Source: Aliikangiella coralliicola | GTDB lineage: Bacteria > Pseudomonadota > Gammaproteobacteria > Enterobacterales > Kangiellaceae | Length of the DNA: 64,000 nucleotides | Assembly (NCBI RefSeq): GCF_007004725.1 | Contig: NZ_ML660173.1 | Location: forward strand, 58,977-122,976 | Direction: 5' to 3' | Shown here: piece after piece, positions 18,248 to 26,858 of the stretch | Numbering within the stretch: the stretch's first letter is position 1 | How the letters are laid out: each line of letters starts with the position of its first letter | Made by a program: the position numbers and the translations under genes | The notes under the pieces: generated by a model | Seen by the model: only the letters and a program-made list of their open reading frames with translations | Told to the model about the DNA's origin: nothing | Database searches by the model: none

Positions 18248-21200
18248 ATGATTGTTAATGGCTTAAATATGGATAAATTAAGCTCAATGGTTGAAGTGTT
18301 GGCTTCGTATGCGAAGATTCACCCTGATCGTAAATTATTTACTTTTCTTAAAGATGGAAAGAGCGACGAGTCAGTGATAACTTTTGCTGAACTCAATGAT
18401 ACTGCTAAAGCTATTGCAGAACAATATCTAACGCATTATAAGCCTGGTTCCAGGGTGCTAATTGTTGCGCCCAATGGGCTTGAATACATTTATTCGTTAT
18501 TCGCTTGCTTTTATGCTCGCATGATCGCAGTGCCGGTCTACCCACCGACTAATCCAGTTTTATCAAAGCGTCTAGTGTCTGTCATTAAAGATTGTCAACC
18601 GTCACTAGCCCTGACTACTAGTAAGGTTCTTTCTGACATCCGAAGTAGTGATTTTCTTTCTTCCACGGATGAGTTTTTCGAAAATGAAGATAACTGGCTA
18701 ATAGTCGAGCAGTGTAATCCAGCAGATACGAAGGACTTAAAAAATGATTTTCCTTGTGGCTCTGACATAGCGTTATTGCAATATACGTCAGGCTCAACTG
18801 GTACTCCTAAAGGAGTCATGATTACTCATGCTAACTTGATGGCAAACGAGAAAATAATCTGTCGTGTTTTTCTGACTGGTCGAGACTCAGTTTGTGTCAG
18901 CTGGTTACCATTTCATCATGATATGGGATTGGTGGGGTGTTTATTGCAAACGGTCTATGCCAGCATGCATTGTGTTTTTATGGACCCTTACCATTTTGTA
19001 AGAGAGCCTCTTAATTGGCTTAAGGCGATATCCTACTACAGAGGAACCGTTAATGGAGGACCCAATTTTGCATTTGAATTACTGGCTCGCCGATTAAAAC
19101 GCTCGAAGGAGCACCGAATCGATTTAAGTAGTTGGCGAACAGCATTTTGCGGTGCAGAACCAATTCAAGCGAAAACGCTCGATAACTTCCTGAGCCAATC
19201 AATTCAATATGGGTTTTCTCCTAAGGCATTAAGTCCTTGTTATGGGCTAGCGGAAGCAACCCTGATTGTGAGCGGGTGTGAAGCTGATAAAGGCACAAAG
19301 ATATTAAATGTGAGCGATAAAAAGTTGCAACAAATGCAAGTTAAACAAGTGGCCGAAAACTCTCCTGGAGCGAGACAAATTGTCAGCTGTGGTAACCTTC
19401 TTTTTGATCAAAATCTGTATATCTTACGAGAAGAATCAAGCCAACCTTGTGCTGAAAACGAAATTGGGGAAATTTGCGTATCAGGTCCAAATATAACACG
19501 AGGCTATTGGAATAATAGAGCCTTAACCAGAAAAAGTTTCGTTACGATTGAAGCCAACGAGAAAAAAGTTTATCGAACCGGCGATCTGGGTTTTATGCAT
19601 GATGGGCACCTTTATGTATCGGGACGTTTGAAAGATCTCATTATTATTAATGGGAGAAATTATTTCCCGCAGGATATCGAATCGAGTGTGTGGTCTGCGA
19701 ATATTTCGCTCCGTCATGGTAGTGGTGCCAGTTTCTCGCTTGAGTTTGAAGGAAAGGAGCAGCTGATTGTCGTTCAGGAAATAAACAACAATTCGAGAAA
19801 CAACCGGAAACAAATTGCTCGTGATATAAGCGATAAAATATTTACTGATTTTTATATCAGACCCTATAAAGTCGTCTTGATTAAACGTGGCACTATAACG
19901 AAAACAAGTAGCGGTAAAATTCAACGCAGCGCCTGCAAAAAAATGTTAAAAGAGCAGAAGTTGCAAATTATCCACGAAGAACTCGCAACACCGGAGAGTT
20001 TACAGAAAACTTTTAATGAAGAGCAAAGTATAGGTATTTTCGAAAAACACACAGATGGCACTAACTTGAGAAAGCAGCTTTGCCTGACTATTTCACAATG
20101 CTGTGACCTGCCGGTTCAACAAGTTTTCGCAGTAAATTCGATTGACAGATTAGGACTCGACTCGATATTAACCATGCAGCTTAAAAGCCAGTTAGAAGAT
20201 GTGTTTAATGTTGAGTTGGAGCTTCAGCAATTGATTGACAACAGTGGTTATGACGAACTGCTGCATCTAATTACAGAGTCACAACCAAAATCACAACAAA
20301 AGGATTCTGGAAAGAGAGCAATTGATACAAACAGTCTTTCGATGTGTTTGACCAAAAGTCAGGAATCTCTCTGGTATTTACAAAATAGGAGCCCACAGAG
20401 TTCTTTATATCATATATCCAGGGCATTTAACCTGAACTCTCCATTTGATTTGGCGAATATTGAAAGTGCCTTTAAGAAGTTACAAGAAATTCATCCTGCG
20501 TTGAATATCATCATCAATGTTGATGATATGGGGAACGTAGTTCAGACTTTTAAACAAGACGATGCTGTGCCTGTTCAAATTGTCAGCGAAAAACTGGATG
20601 AGAAAGCACTTAACCTTAGTCTTAATCAATGGGCGAATAAAGCTTTCGAATTGTATGATGAGAAACTCTATCGGATAGTATTTTTTTCCAACGCGGAAAA
20701 GCCGGTTTTACTATTTGTGTTTCATCATATTATTTGTGATTTCCAGTCATTAGCTATTCTTTATGAAGATCTTTCAACTATCCTGGGTGACGAAGTAGTT
20801 GCACGACGGGAAAGAGGGAACTTCACTAATTTTGTCGATAATCAAACTCAATATAGTTCGTCAACAAAGGCAGAAGAAGATAGAAAGTACTGGCGGGCTC
20901 ATCTCGCTCAAAACCCTATTACCAGGCTAAACTTTTTTTCTGGCAAAAAAACTAGGTGTAGCGAGAAGTATCGTTCTCGAAATAAAAAGTTGCCGATTTC
21001 TGCGATATTGTTTAAACGTTTGAAGGCGATCAAAAGTAAGTGTCAGTTTTCAACTTATACTTTGTTATTAGCATCTTTACAGGCTTTTATCGCACAACAG
21101 TTAAAACAAGACGTAGTTGCGATAGGCACAGCATTGAATCAAAGAAACAAAAGCGCATTTCAATCTCTGTTCGGATATTGCGTTAATCCTGTTCCGTTGG

Positions 21201-23704
21201 TTCAGCAGGTGGAACAATCCTTAACCGTTATTGATTTTATTTCAAAAACAGAGCGTTTGATCAATGAAGCTTTGTCGCATGGTTCGCTGCCGATCGCGGA
21301 AATAGTCGAACAACAAAGTAGTCAGAATCTATTAAATAGAAACGGATTGTTTGATGTGATCCTGACCTATCTTTCGGTTTCCGAGAAATTAGGTGGTGTT
21401 CTTTCAGATTTTGCTCTTCATGCTGAAGATGAAGTTGAGTGTACGCTTGGTCCAGTTAAGTTAGAGAGTAGAAGGATAGAAGAAGAGTATAACCAGTTTC
21501 CGATTGAGTTACGGCTCACAGAGTCGCGAAATAAACTGAAGGCGGAACTTATCTATCGTGAGGATCTTGTTCACAGAGAGTTCGCTGAATATTTGGGAGA
21601 TGGCTGGATTCAATTCTTGACATGGTTTTGTGATAATTTACAAAATCCAATTGCAGATGCTGTTGCCCAGCTGGACATAGAAAAAGTATCTACTAACTGC
21701 TTAACTCCCATTGAAAAGCAGATTGAAAATTTCCCATCCTTACATCAACTTTTCGAGAGGCAGTGCGATGATACGCCGGAATTAGTTGCTTTAAGTTACA
21801 AGAAAAACAAAATACGATACCGCCAAATTGAAGATTATTCAAATCAAATTGCACGTTATATTTTTGTTACTAAGTGTAATAGTTCTGTCTCCGGCCCGGC
21901 ACTTGTTGTTGCAGCTGCAAATGTTGAAGTTATCTGTGTTCTAATCGCTTTGTCTAAGGCCGGCGTGACTTTCGTTTGTCTTTCCGAAGAGCAGCCTATG
22001 GAACGAATACAGTATGTTGTTCAGGATTGTGAGCCGGCGCTAATTTTTCTGAATAGTTCTTCTGACAAGGAAGCATTTAAATTTCTAAGTGATTCAATTA
22101 GTAGCTCAAGTAAAGACGCGAAAATAGTTGATATCGAGTCGGGGAGCCTGAAGCAGCTTGTCAAAGCTGAATCGACAAATCGCCTGGACTTACCCATTAG
22201 CGGTAAGGATATAGCGTATTACGCTTACACATCTGGTACAACGGGAAAGCCTAAAGCCATTGTTCATCGACACGCAAGTTTAGTTTCATTTATTCAATGG
22301 CAAGCCAAGGCTGTCCAAATTGAAAATAACGTGACTGTAGCACAACAAGCAAGCATGGGGTTTGATGTTGCACTTTGTGAAATTTTCGGTGCCTTGTGTT
22401 TTGGTGCCTCGCTGGCTTTAGCCGATTCGTGTGTTAAGAAAGACCCTGTACAATTGATGCGCCAATTAGCGGATGAAAAAATTAATGTAATTCAATTAGT
22501 TCCTAGTTATTTTAGACAACTGGCAGAGATATTTTTTCAATCCTCGGATTACCTAACTACCAGGGATTCCTTCCAGTTAAAAAACATATTATTTGTCGGA
22601 GAAGCTTTAACTGCTGACGTGGTAGCTATGGCGTCTAAGATGTTTCCCTGCGCAAAAATTCATAATGTTTATGGTCCCACCGAATGCGTCGCGGCGACCC
22701 ATAATGAAGTTAACAGTGCTACTGCTACAGATCCGATTTCAATTGGTGAACCAATTGATGAGAGAGTGATTTTCTTACTAAACGAAAATAATGAGCTTTG
22801 TAGTGAAGGAGAGGTTGGAGAGATTTGTATCGGTGGAAGCGCGTTGTCAAGTGGATATTTGAAACTGGAAGAGTTAACAAAGAAGTCTTTTTGTCACTTG
22901 TTTTCTAGCGACCTACCTTTTAGCAAAAGAGGAAAGGTGTTCCGCAGTGGGGATCTTGGTAGATTTGATTTTCAGGGGAAGCTGTTTGTTGAGGGTCGGA
23001 AGGATAACCAGGTAAAAGTTAATGGCGTCAGGATAGAGCTTGAAGAAATCGATAGAAATATTTTAACTTGCGGCTCAATTGTTGAAGCTAGCACTTTTAT
23101 TAAGAAATTTGATGAAGGCGACATACGTTTGTGTGCTTGTGTTGTATTCAGAAACCATCCTGAAAATGACGCGCCTGGCGAAATTAATACTCAGAGCAAG
23201 CTACTTGCCGAGTTGAAAGAGCATCTGGCGAAACAGATTCCAGCTTCGATGATACCATCTTTATATTACTCGTTACCGCGACTACCAAGAAATCTCAATT
23301 CGAAAGTAGATAGAGGAGCGTTGGCAAATAATTCATCGATGAAAGTTCTCGCAACATTCGAGCAACCTTTGTCATCTAATCGAAACGAAGGTGATTTTAT
23401 CGATGTTGTCAAAAATGTACTTAAGATAGACATGGTCGATGTCAATAGCAGCTTCTTCGATGCCGGCGGTAACTCTCTTTTAGCAATGAGATGCATTAAT
23501 TATATCAACAAAAACTACGGCCTGGATATTCGATTGCAGGATATCACAGATGCTAAATCGATAGAGAGCTTAGCGCTAAATCTTGAACGGAAAAGACTTC
23601 AAGTGTCTCGAGATAACAATAAACTGGTGCAGGAAATAATAGCGGAAGTCATCCAGCTTAATCCCAAACAAGTAAAAGAAAAAATTTTAGAACTTCAATC
23701 CTAG
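18248..23704 (+). CDS. Lipopeptide initiation synthetase, FAAL-ACP-C-A-PCP
   Basis: 1818 residues. Residues 1-600 are a fatty-acyl-AMP ligase (YTSGSTGTPKGV near 178; WLPFHHDMGLVG, typical of FAALs; YRTGDLG; final TSSGKIQRSACK). The ACP has Ser639 in LGLDSIL. The C domain (about 690-1130) has HHIICDF at 826-832, the DF variant common in acyl-accepting starter C domains. The A domain (about 1155-1690; YTSGTTGKPKAIV near 1325, VYGPTECVA near 1475) reads DVCQLVVAAK by hand, which I cannot assign. The PCP has Ser1743 in AGGNSLL, followed by a helical tail (LVQEIIAEVIQL) that may dock to the next protein. It most likely loads a fatty acid and condenses the first amino acid, as the FAAL-like start of PvdL does. 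Start: ATG 18248 with CAGGA upstream; ATG 18275 would also retain the FAAL. Confidence 0.93.
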   Translation: MIVNGLNMDKLSSMVEVLASYAKIHPDRKLFTFLKDGKSDESVITFAELNDTAKAIAEQYLTHYKPGSRVLIVAPNGLEYIYSLFACFYARMIAVPVYPPTNPVLSKRLVSVIKDCQPSLALTTSKVLSDIRSSDFLSSTDEFFENEDNWLIVEQCNPADTKDLKNDFPCGSDIALLQYTSGSTGTPKGVMITHANLMANEKIICRVFLTGRDSVCVSWLPFHHDMGLVGCLLQTVYASMHCVFMDPYHFVREPLNWLKAISYYRGTVNGGPNFAFELLARRLKRSKEHRIDLSSWRTAFCGAEPIQAKTLDNFLSQSIQYGFSPKALSPCYGLAEATLIVSGCEADKGTKILNVSDKKLQQMQVKQVAENSPGARQIVSCGNLLFDQNLYILREESSQPCAENEIGEICVSGPNITRGYWNNRALTRKSFVTIEANEKKVYRTGDLGFMHDGHLYVSGRLKDLIIINGRNYFPQDIESSVWSANISLRHGSGASFSLEFEGKEQLIVVQEINNNSRNNRKQIARDISDKIFTDFYIRPYKVVLIKRGTITKTSSGKIQRSACKKMLKEQKLQIIHEELATPESLQKTFNEEQSIGIFEKHTDGTNLRKQLCLTISQCCDLPVQQVFAVNSIDRLGLDSILTMQLKSQLEDVFNVELELQQLIDNSGYDELLHLITESQPKSQQKDSGKRAIDTNSLSMCLTKSQESLWYLQNRSPQSSLYHISRAFNLNSPFDLANIESAFKKLQEIHPALNIIINVDDMGNVVQTFKQDDAVPVQIVSEKLDEKALNLSLNQWANKAFELYDEKLYRIVFFSNAEKPVLLFVFHHIICDFQSLAILYEDLSTILGDEVVARRERGNFTNFVDNQTQYSSSTKAEEDRKYWRAHLAQNPITRLNFFSGKKTRCSEKYRSRNKKLPISAILFKRLKAIKSKCQFSTYTLLLASLQAFIAQQLKQDVVAIGTALNQRNKSAFQSLFGYCVNPVPLVQQVEQSLTVIDFISKTERLINEALSHGSLPIAEIVEQQSSQNLLNRNGLFDVILTYLSVSEKLGGVLSDFALHAEDEVECTLGPVKLESRRIEEEYNQFPIELRLTESRNKLKAELIYREDLVHREFAEYLGDGWIQFLTWFCDNLQNPIADAVAQLDIEKVSTNCLTPIEKQIENFPSLHQLFERQCDDTPELVALSYKKNKIRYRQIEDYSNQIARYIFVTKCNSSVSGPALVVAAANVEVICVLIALSKAGVTFVCLSEEQPMERIQYVVQDCEPALIFLNSSSDKEAFKFLSDSISSSSKDAKIVDIESGSLKQLVKAESTNRLDLPISGKDIAYYAYTSGTTGKPKAIVHRHASLVSFIQWQAKAVQIENNVTVAQQASMGFDVALCEIFGALCFGASLALADSCVKKDPVQLMRQLADEKINVIQLVPSYFRQLAEIFFQSSDYLTTRDSFQLKNILFVGEALTADVVAMASKMFPCAKIHNVYGPTECVAATHNEVNSATATDPISIGEPIDERVIFLLNENNELCSEGEVGEICIGGSALSSGYLKLEELTKKSFCHLFSSDLPFSKRGKVFRSGDLGRFDFQGKLFVEGRKDNQVKVNGVRIELEEIDRNILTCGSIVEASTFIKKFDEGDIRLCACVVFRNHPENDAPGEINTQSKLLAELKEHLAKQIPASMIPSLYYSLPRLPRNLNSKVDRGALANNSSMKVLATFEQPLSSNRNEGDFIDVVKNVLKIDMVDVNSSFFDAGGNSLLAMRCINYINKNYGLDIRLQDITDAKSIESLALNLERKRLQVSRDNNKLVQEIIAEVIQLNPKQVKEKILELQS

Positions 23705-23727
23705 AGCCGATTACAAGGAGTCATAGA

Positions 23728-25239
23728 GTGGAAACACATGTAATAACAGAGAAAAAGTATACGCTGGAAGAAATTAAAAATATTGTTCGCTCAAATGTGA
23801 AAATTAAGTTGTCGGATTCCATCGCCAGTAAAATTAGTTCAGGCGCAGCATATATCAAGGAAATTCAAGAGTCAGAAAAACCCATATATGGCGTTAATAC
23901 AGGGTTTGGTTCCCTTTGTAATACGAAAATCTCGCCACAAAATTTATCAGAACTACAACATCGACAATTGATGTCGCACGCGTGTGGTGTTGGCGAACCA
24001 ATATCTGAGGAACTTTCCAGATTGGTAATGTTTATCAAATTATTAACATTTCGTACTGGGCATTGTGGAATCAGTCTCGAAGTTGTGCAGCGACTAATAG
24101 ACTTTTGGAATCACAAAATAACACCGGTTATTCCTAAGAAAGGAACCGTTGGCGCTAGCGGTGATCTTTCACCGTTAGCACACATGTCATTACCTGTTAT
24201 CGGTTTGGGAGAAATGTATCTAGATAGTAAGATCGTTGATGCCTCTGTCGCTTTAAGCTCTGTTGATTTGCAACCATTAAGGTTAAAACCAAAGGAGGGA
24301 CTTGCGCTTACCAACGGTATCCAATATCTCGACGCAATGGCCGTTCAAAGTTTATGGACCATTGAAGAGCTCATTAAATCTGCAGACTTAATTGCAGCAC
24401 TATCTATGCAAGGATTTAGTACAGCAAATACTTTTTATCAGGTGAGACTTCATGAACTTTCCCGACATAAGGAAAGAATTCATGTCGCGAATAATCTGAA
24501 TAAACTATTGGCCGGGAGCAATCATTTTAGTTTGCCACAGTGCGATCCACCTAAAGAAGACCCTTATTCATTTCGGTGTGTGCCGCAAGTGCATGGGGCA
24601 GTTCGAAAAGCATTTTCTTATGCTAAAGAAGTGATTGAAAATGATTGCAATAGCGTATCCGATAATCCATTGTTTTTCTACGAGACTGACGAAGTCCTAA
24701 CTTGCGGAAACCTGCATGGTGCGAGTGCCGCATTAACAATGGATCATTTGGCGGCAAGCACTACAATTTTATCGAATATTTCAGAACGAAGAACTTATCA
24801 ATTACTCTCAGGTCAGCACGGCTTACCTCATTATTTGATCAAGAAACCTGGATTAAATTCAGGACTGATGATTCCTCAATATACATCTGCAGCACTACTT
24901 AACGAAAATAAAGTATTAAGCACACCTGCTAGCGTCGACACAATTCCAACCTGTCAACTGCAAGAAGATCACGTCAGCATGGGTGGAACAAGCGGTTATA
25001 AGTTGCAGCAAATCGTAGAAAACACAGAACATATATTGGGAATCGAGTTGTTAACCGCGATGCAGGCTATTAGCCTCAATACTGGATTGATTAAATCGTC
25101 ATTCACGGAACAGGTTTATGATGCGTTTAGAGAGGTTGTGCCCGAACTTGTAGATGATCGGTTTCAAGCTGAAGATATTAACAAGTCCGTCAGCTTTTTT
25201 CGTGAAAATCGAACTCAGTGGTCGAAGGATTTAGAGTAG
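23728..25239 (+). CDS. MIO-dependent histidine/aromatic amino acid ammonia-lyase (or aminomutase)
   Basis: 503 residues, usual length for HutH. The MIO prosthetic-group triad is Ala143-Ser144-Gly145 (GTVGASGDLSPLAH). YGVNTGFG with Tyr54 is the catalytic loop, YSFRCVPQVHGA and QEDHVSMG are conserved. The selectivity pair is Ser83-His84 (LMSHACGVGE), as in histidine ammonia-lyases, not Phe-Leu (PAL) or His-Leu (TAL). Deamination would give urocanate; an aminomutase role (beta-amino acid) is possible, as for NRPS-cluster relatives that make beta-tyrosine. No other hut gene is next to it, and it sits 23 bases after the FAAL synthetase, which argues for a biosynthetic rather than catabolic job. 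GTG start; AAGGAG at 23715-23720 is well spaced and supports it. Confidence 0.85.
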   Translation: METHVITEKKYTLEEIKNIVRSNVKIKLSDSIASKISSGAAYIKEIQESEKPIYGVNTGFGSLCNTKISPQNLSELQHRQLMSHACGVGEPISEELSRLVMFIKLLTFRTGHCGISLEVVQRLIDFWNHKITPVIPKKGTVGASGDLSPLAHMSLPVIGLGEMYLDSKIVDASVALSSVDLQPLRLKPKEGLALTNGIQYLDAMAVQSLWTIEELIKSADLIAALSMQGFSTANTFYQVRLHELSRHKERIHVANNLNKLLAGSNHFSLPQCDPPKEDPYSFRCVPQVHGAVRKAFSYAKEVIENDCNSVSDNPLFFYETDEVLTCGNLHGASAALTMDHLAASTTILSNISERRTYQLLSGQHGLPHYLIKKPGLNSGLMIPQYTSAALLNENKVLSTPASVDTIPTCQLQEDHVSMGGTSGYKLQQIVENTEHILGIELLTAMQAISLNTGLIKSSFTEQVYDAFREVVPELVDDRFQAEDINKSVSFFRENRTQWSKDLE

Positions 25240-25250
25240 AGCTTTAGTCG

Positions 25251-26810
25251 ATGAAAGATAATATACCGCTACTTTCAATGCCACAAGTTAGTTTGGTTAA
25301 ACTAATGATGGATAAAGCTTGCTTACCAGAATCGCTATTCCCCGTTTTTCGAATTGAGAAAGATAATGCAGAGGAAGGGAGGGGACTTTCTTATGCACAA
25401 CAAAGGCTTTGGTTTCTGCATACTTCTTCGAACGAAAACTCATTTTATAATGAACCTATTCTTCTTGAATTAGAAGGAGAACTTAATTTTAATGCACTAA
25501 AGTCAGCGCTTTCACAAATTCAACAAAGGCATGAGGTGCTAAGAACAAAATTTCGGACAGTCGATGGCGTACCCGTTCAAATAATCCAACAAGTCGATGA
25601 GTTCCCCATTGATATGATTGACCTTTCTGATTTGCCATCTGCAACAGTTAATGAAAGAGTCTACCAACTCTACAAGGAAGATGCTTCCGCAGAAGTTGAT
25701 TTATCCAATGATCACTTATGTAAAGCAACGTTAATCAAAACTGGCACTAATAAACACCTGCTAATATTCTTTATGCACCATATTGTCAGTGATGGCTGGT
25801 CAATGGGGGTTCTTTTGAGTGAATTGAAAATTCTCTATGAGAATTTTTTAGTGGGGAAAAAAGGAAGATTGGAACCACTTCCTATTCAATATTCAGACTA
25901 TGCACTTTGGGAAAAGCAAATGTTATCAGGGAGCTACCTCGATAAGTTGTCCAGCTTCTGGAAGAAGGAATTACAAGGCGCGAAACAAAGGATTTCATTA
26001 CCAAGAGATCAAAATATCGTTAATGCTCCCACTTTCAAAGGCGATCGAATTCCTATTCGCCTTTCGAAGGAATTAAGCGATAACACCGTTGCGAGAAGCC
26101 GAGAGTTAGATGAAAGGGGAACGTTATTTATAACACTGCTTTCGGCTTTCTATATTGGATTAAACTACTTAGGTGATGATGACGATATTTGTGTTGGAAC
26201 CGATATTGCCAACCGTCCTAATGCTGAGTCAGAGCAGTTAATCGGTTTTTTTGTTAATCAGTTGGTATTGCGCTGTAAAATTGATGAAAGTTGCACCTTT
26301 AAGCAATTTGCCACTCATGTCAGCGACTTGAGTTATCGAGCCTTTGAACATCAAGCTTTTCCATTCGACCGGGTTGTCGATTTAATGAAGCACGATAGAG
26401 TCTCAGGCATATCGCCTATTTTTCAGGTAAAGCTTGTACTCCAAAACGCACCGATACAGGACCTAAAGCTACCGGAAGTAAAAATGAAGTTAAAACCTTT
26501 TTCCAGGGGAACTTCGAAGTTTGAACTTTTGATTGACCTAACGTTAAGAGACTCGATAATCGAAGGCTGGCTAGAATATTCCCTTGAGTATTTCGAACCT
26601 TCAACTGCACAACGTATCGTTGATGTTTTCGAAAATATTTTATCTGTTGCAGTTGCATGCCCTGAAAAATCGATTTTACAAATCAAGGCACTTGTTAAAC
26701 AACAAGAGCGTGCTGTCAGGCGGCAAAAAAGAAAACAGCGTTCCAGCAAAACATTAAAACCGGGAATAAGCTATCGCTCTCCCAGAATGAAAGACGCCGC
26801 CACGGAATAA
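25251..26810 (+). CDS. Free-standing NRPS condensation domain
   Basis: 519 residues: a complete C domain alone. The core motifs are LSYAQQRLWFL near 44, RHEVLRTKF, HHIVSDG at 176-182, DYALWEKQ, and IGFFVNQLVLR. No A or PCP domain follows. It resembles the terminal C domain of the 8064-17063 protein (shared pattern GTDxANR...IGxFVNQLVL and RGTSKFE), and both end in a Lys/Arg-rich tail (here KQQERAVRRQKRKQR). I infer that it serves in trans with one of the two synthetases that start with a catalytically silent interface domain. It begins 11 bases after the lyase stop; the ribosome site is weak. Confidence 0.9.
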   Translation: MKDNIPLLSMPQVSLVKLMMDKACLPESLFPVFRIEKDNAEEGRGLSYAQQRLWFLHTSSNENSFYNEPILLELEGELNFNALKSALSQIQQRHEVLRTKFRTVDGVPVQIIQQVDEFPIDMIDLSDLPSATVNERVYQLYKEDASAEVDLSNDHLCKATLIKTGTNKHLLIFFMHHIVSDGWSMGVLLSELKILYENFLVGKKGRLEPLPIQYSDYALWEKQMLSGSYLDKLSSFWKKELQGAKQRISLPRDQNIVNAPTFKGDRIPIRLSKELSDNTVARSRELDERGTLFITLLSAFYIGLNYLGDDDDICVGTDIANRPNAESEQLIGFFVNQLVLRCKIDESCTFKQFATHVSDLSYRAFEHQAFPFDRVVDLMKHDRVSGISPIFQVKLVLQNAPIQDLKLPEVKMKLKPFSRGTSKFELLIDLTLRDSIIEGWLEYSLEYFEPSTAQRIVDVFENILSVAVACPEKSILQIKALVKQQERAVRRQKRKQRSSKTLKPGISYRSPRMKDAATE

Positions 26811-26858
26811 CTGATAGTTAATAATTGATGATCAAACAAATAATAGTAGGATGATATT

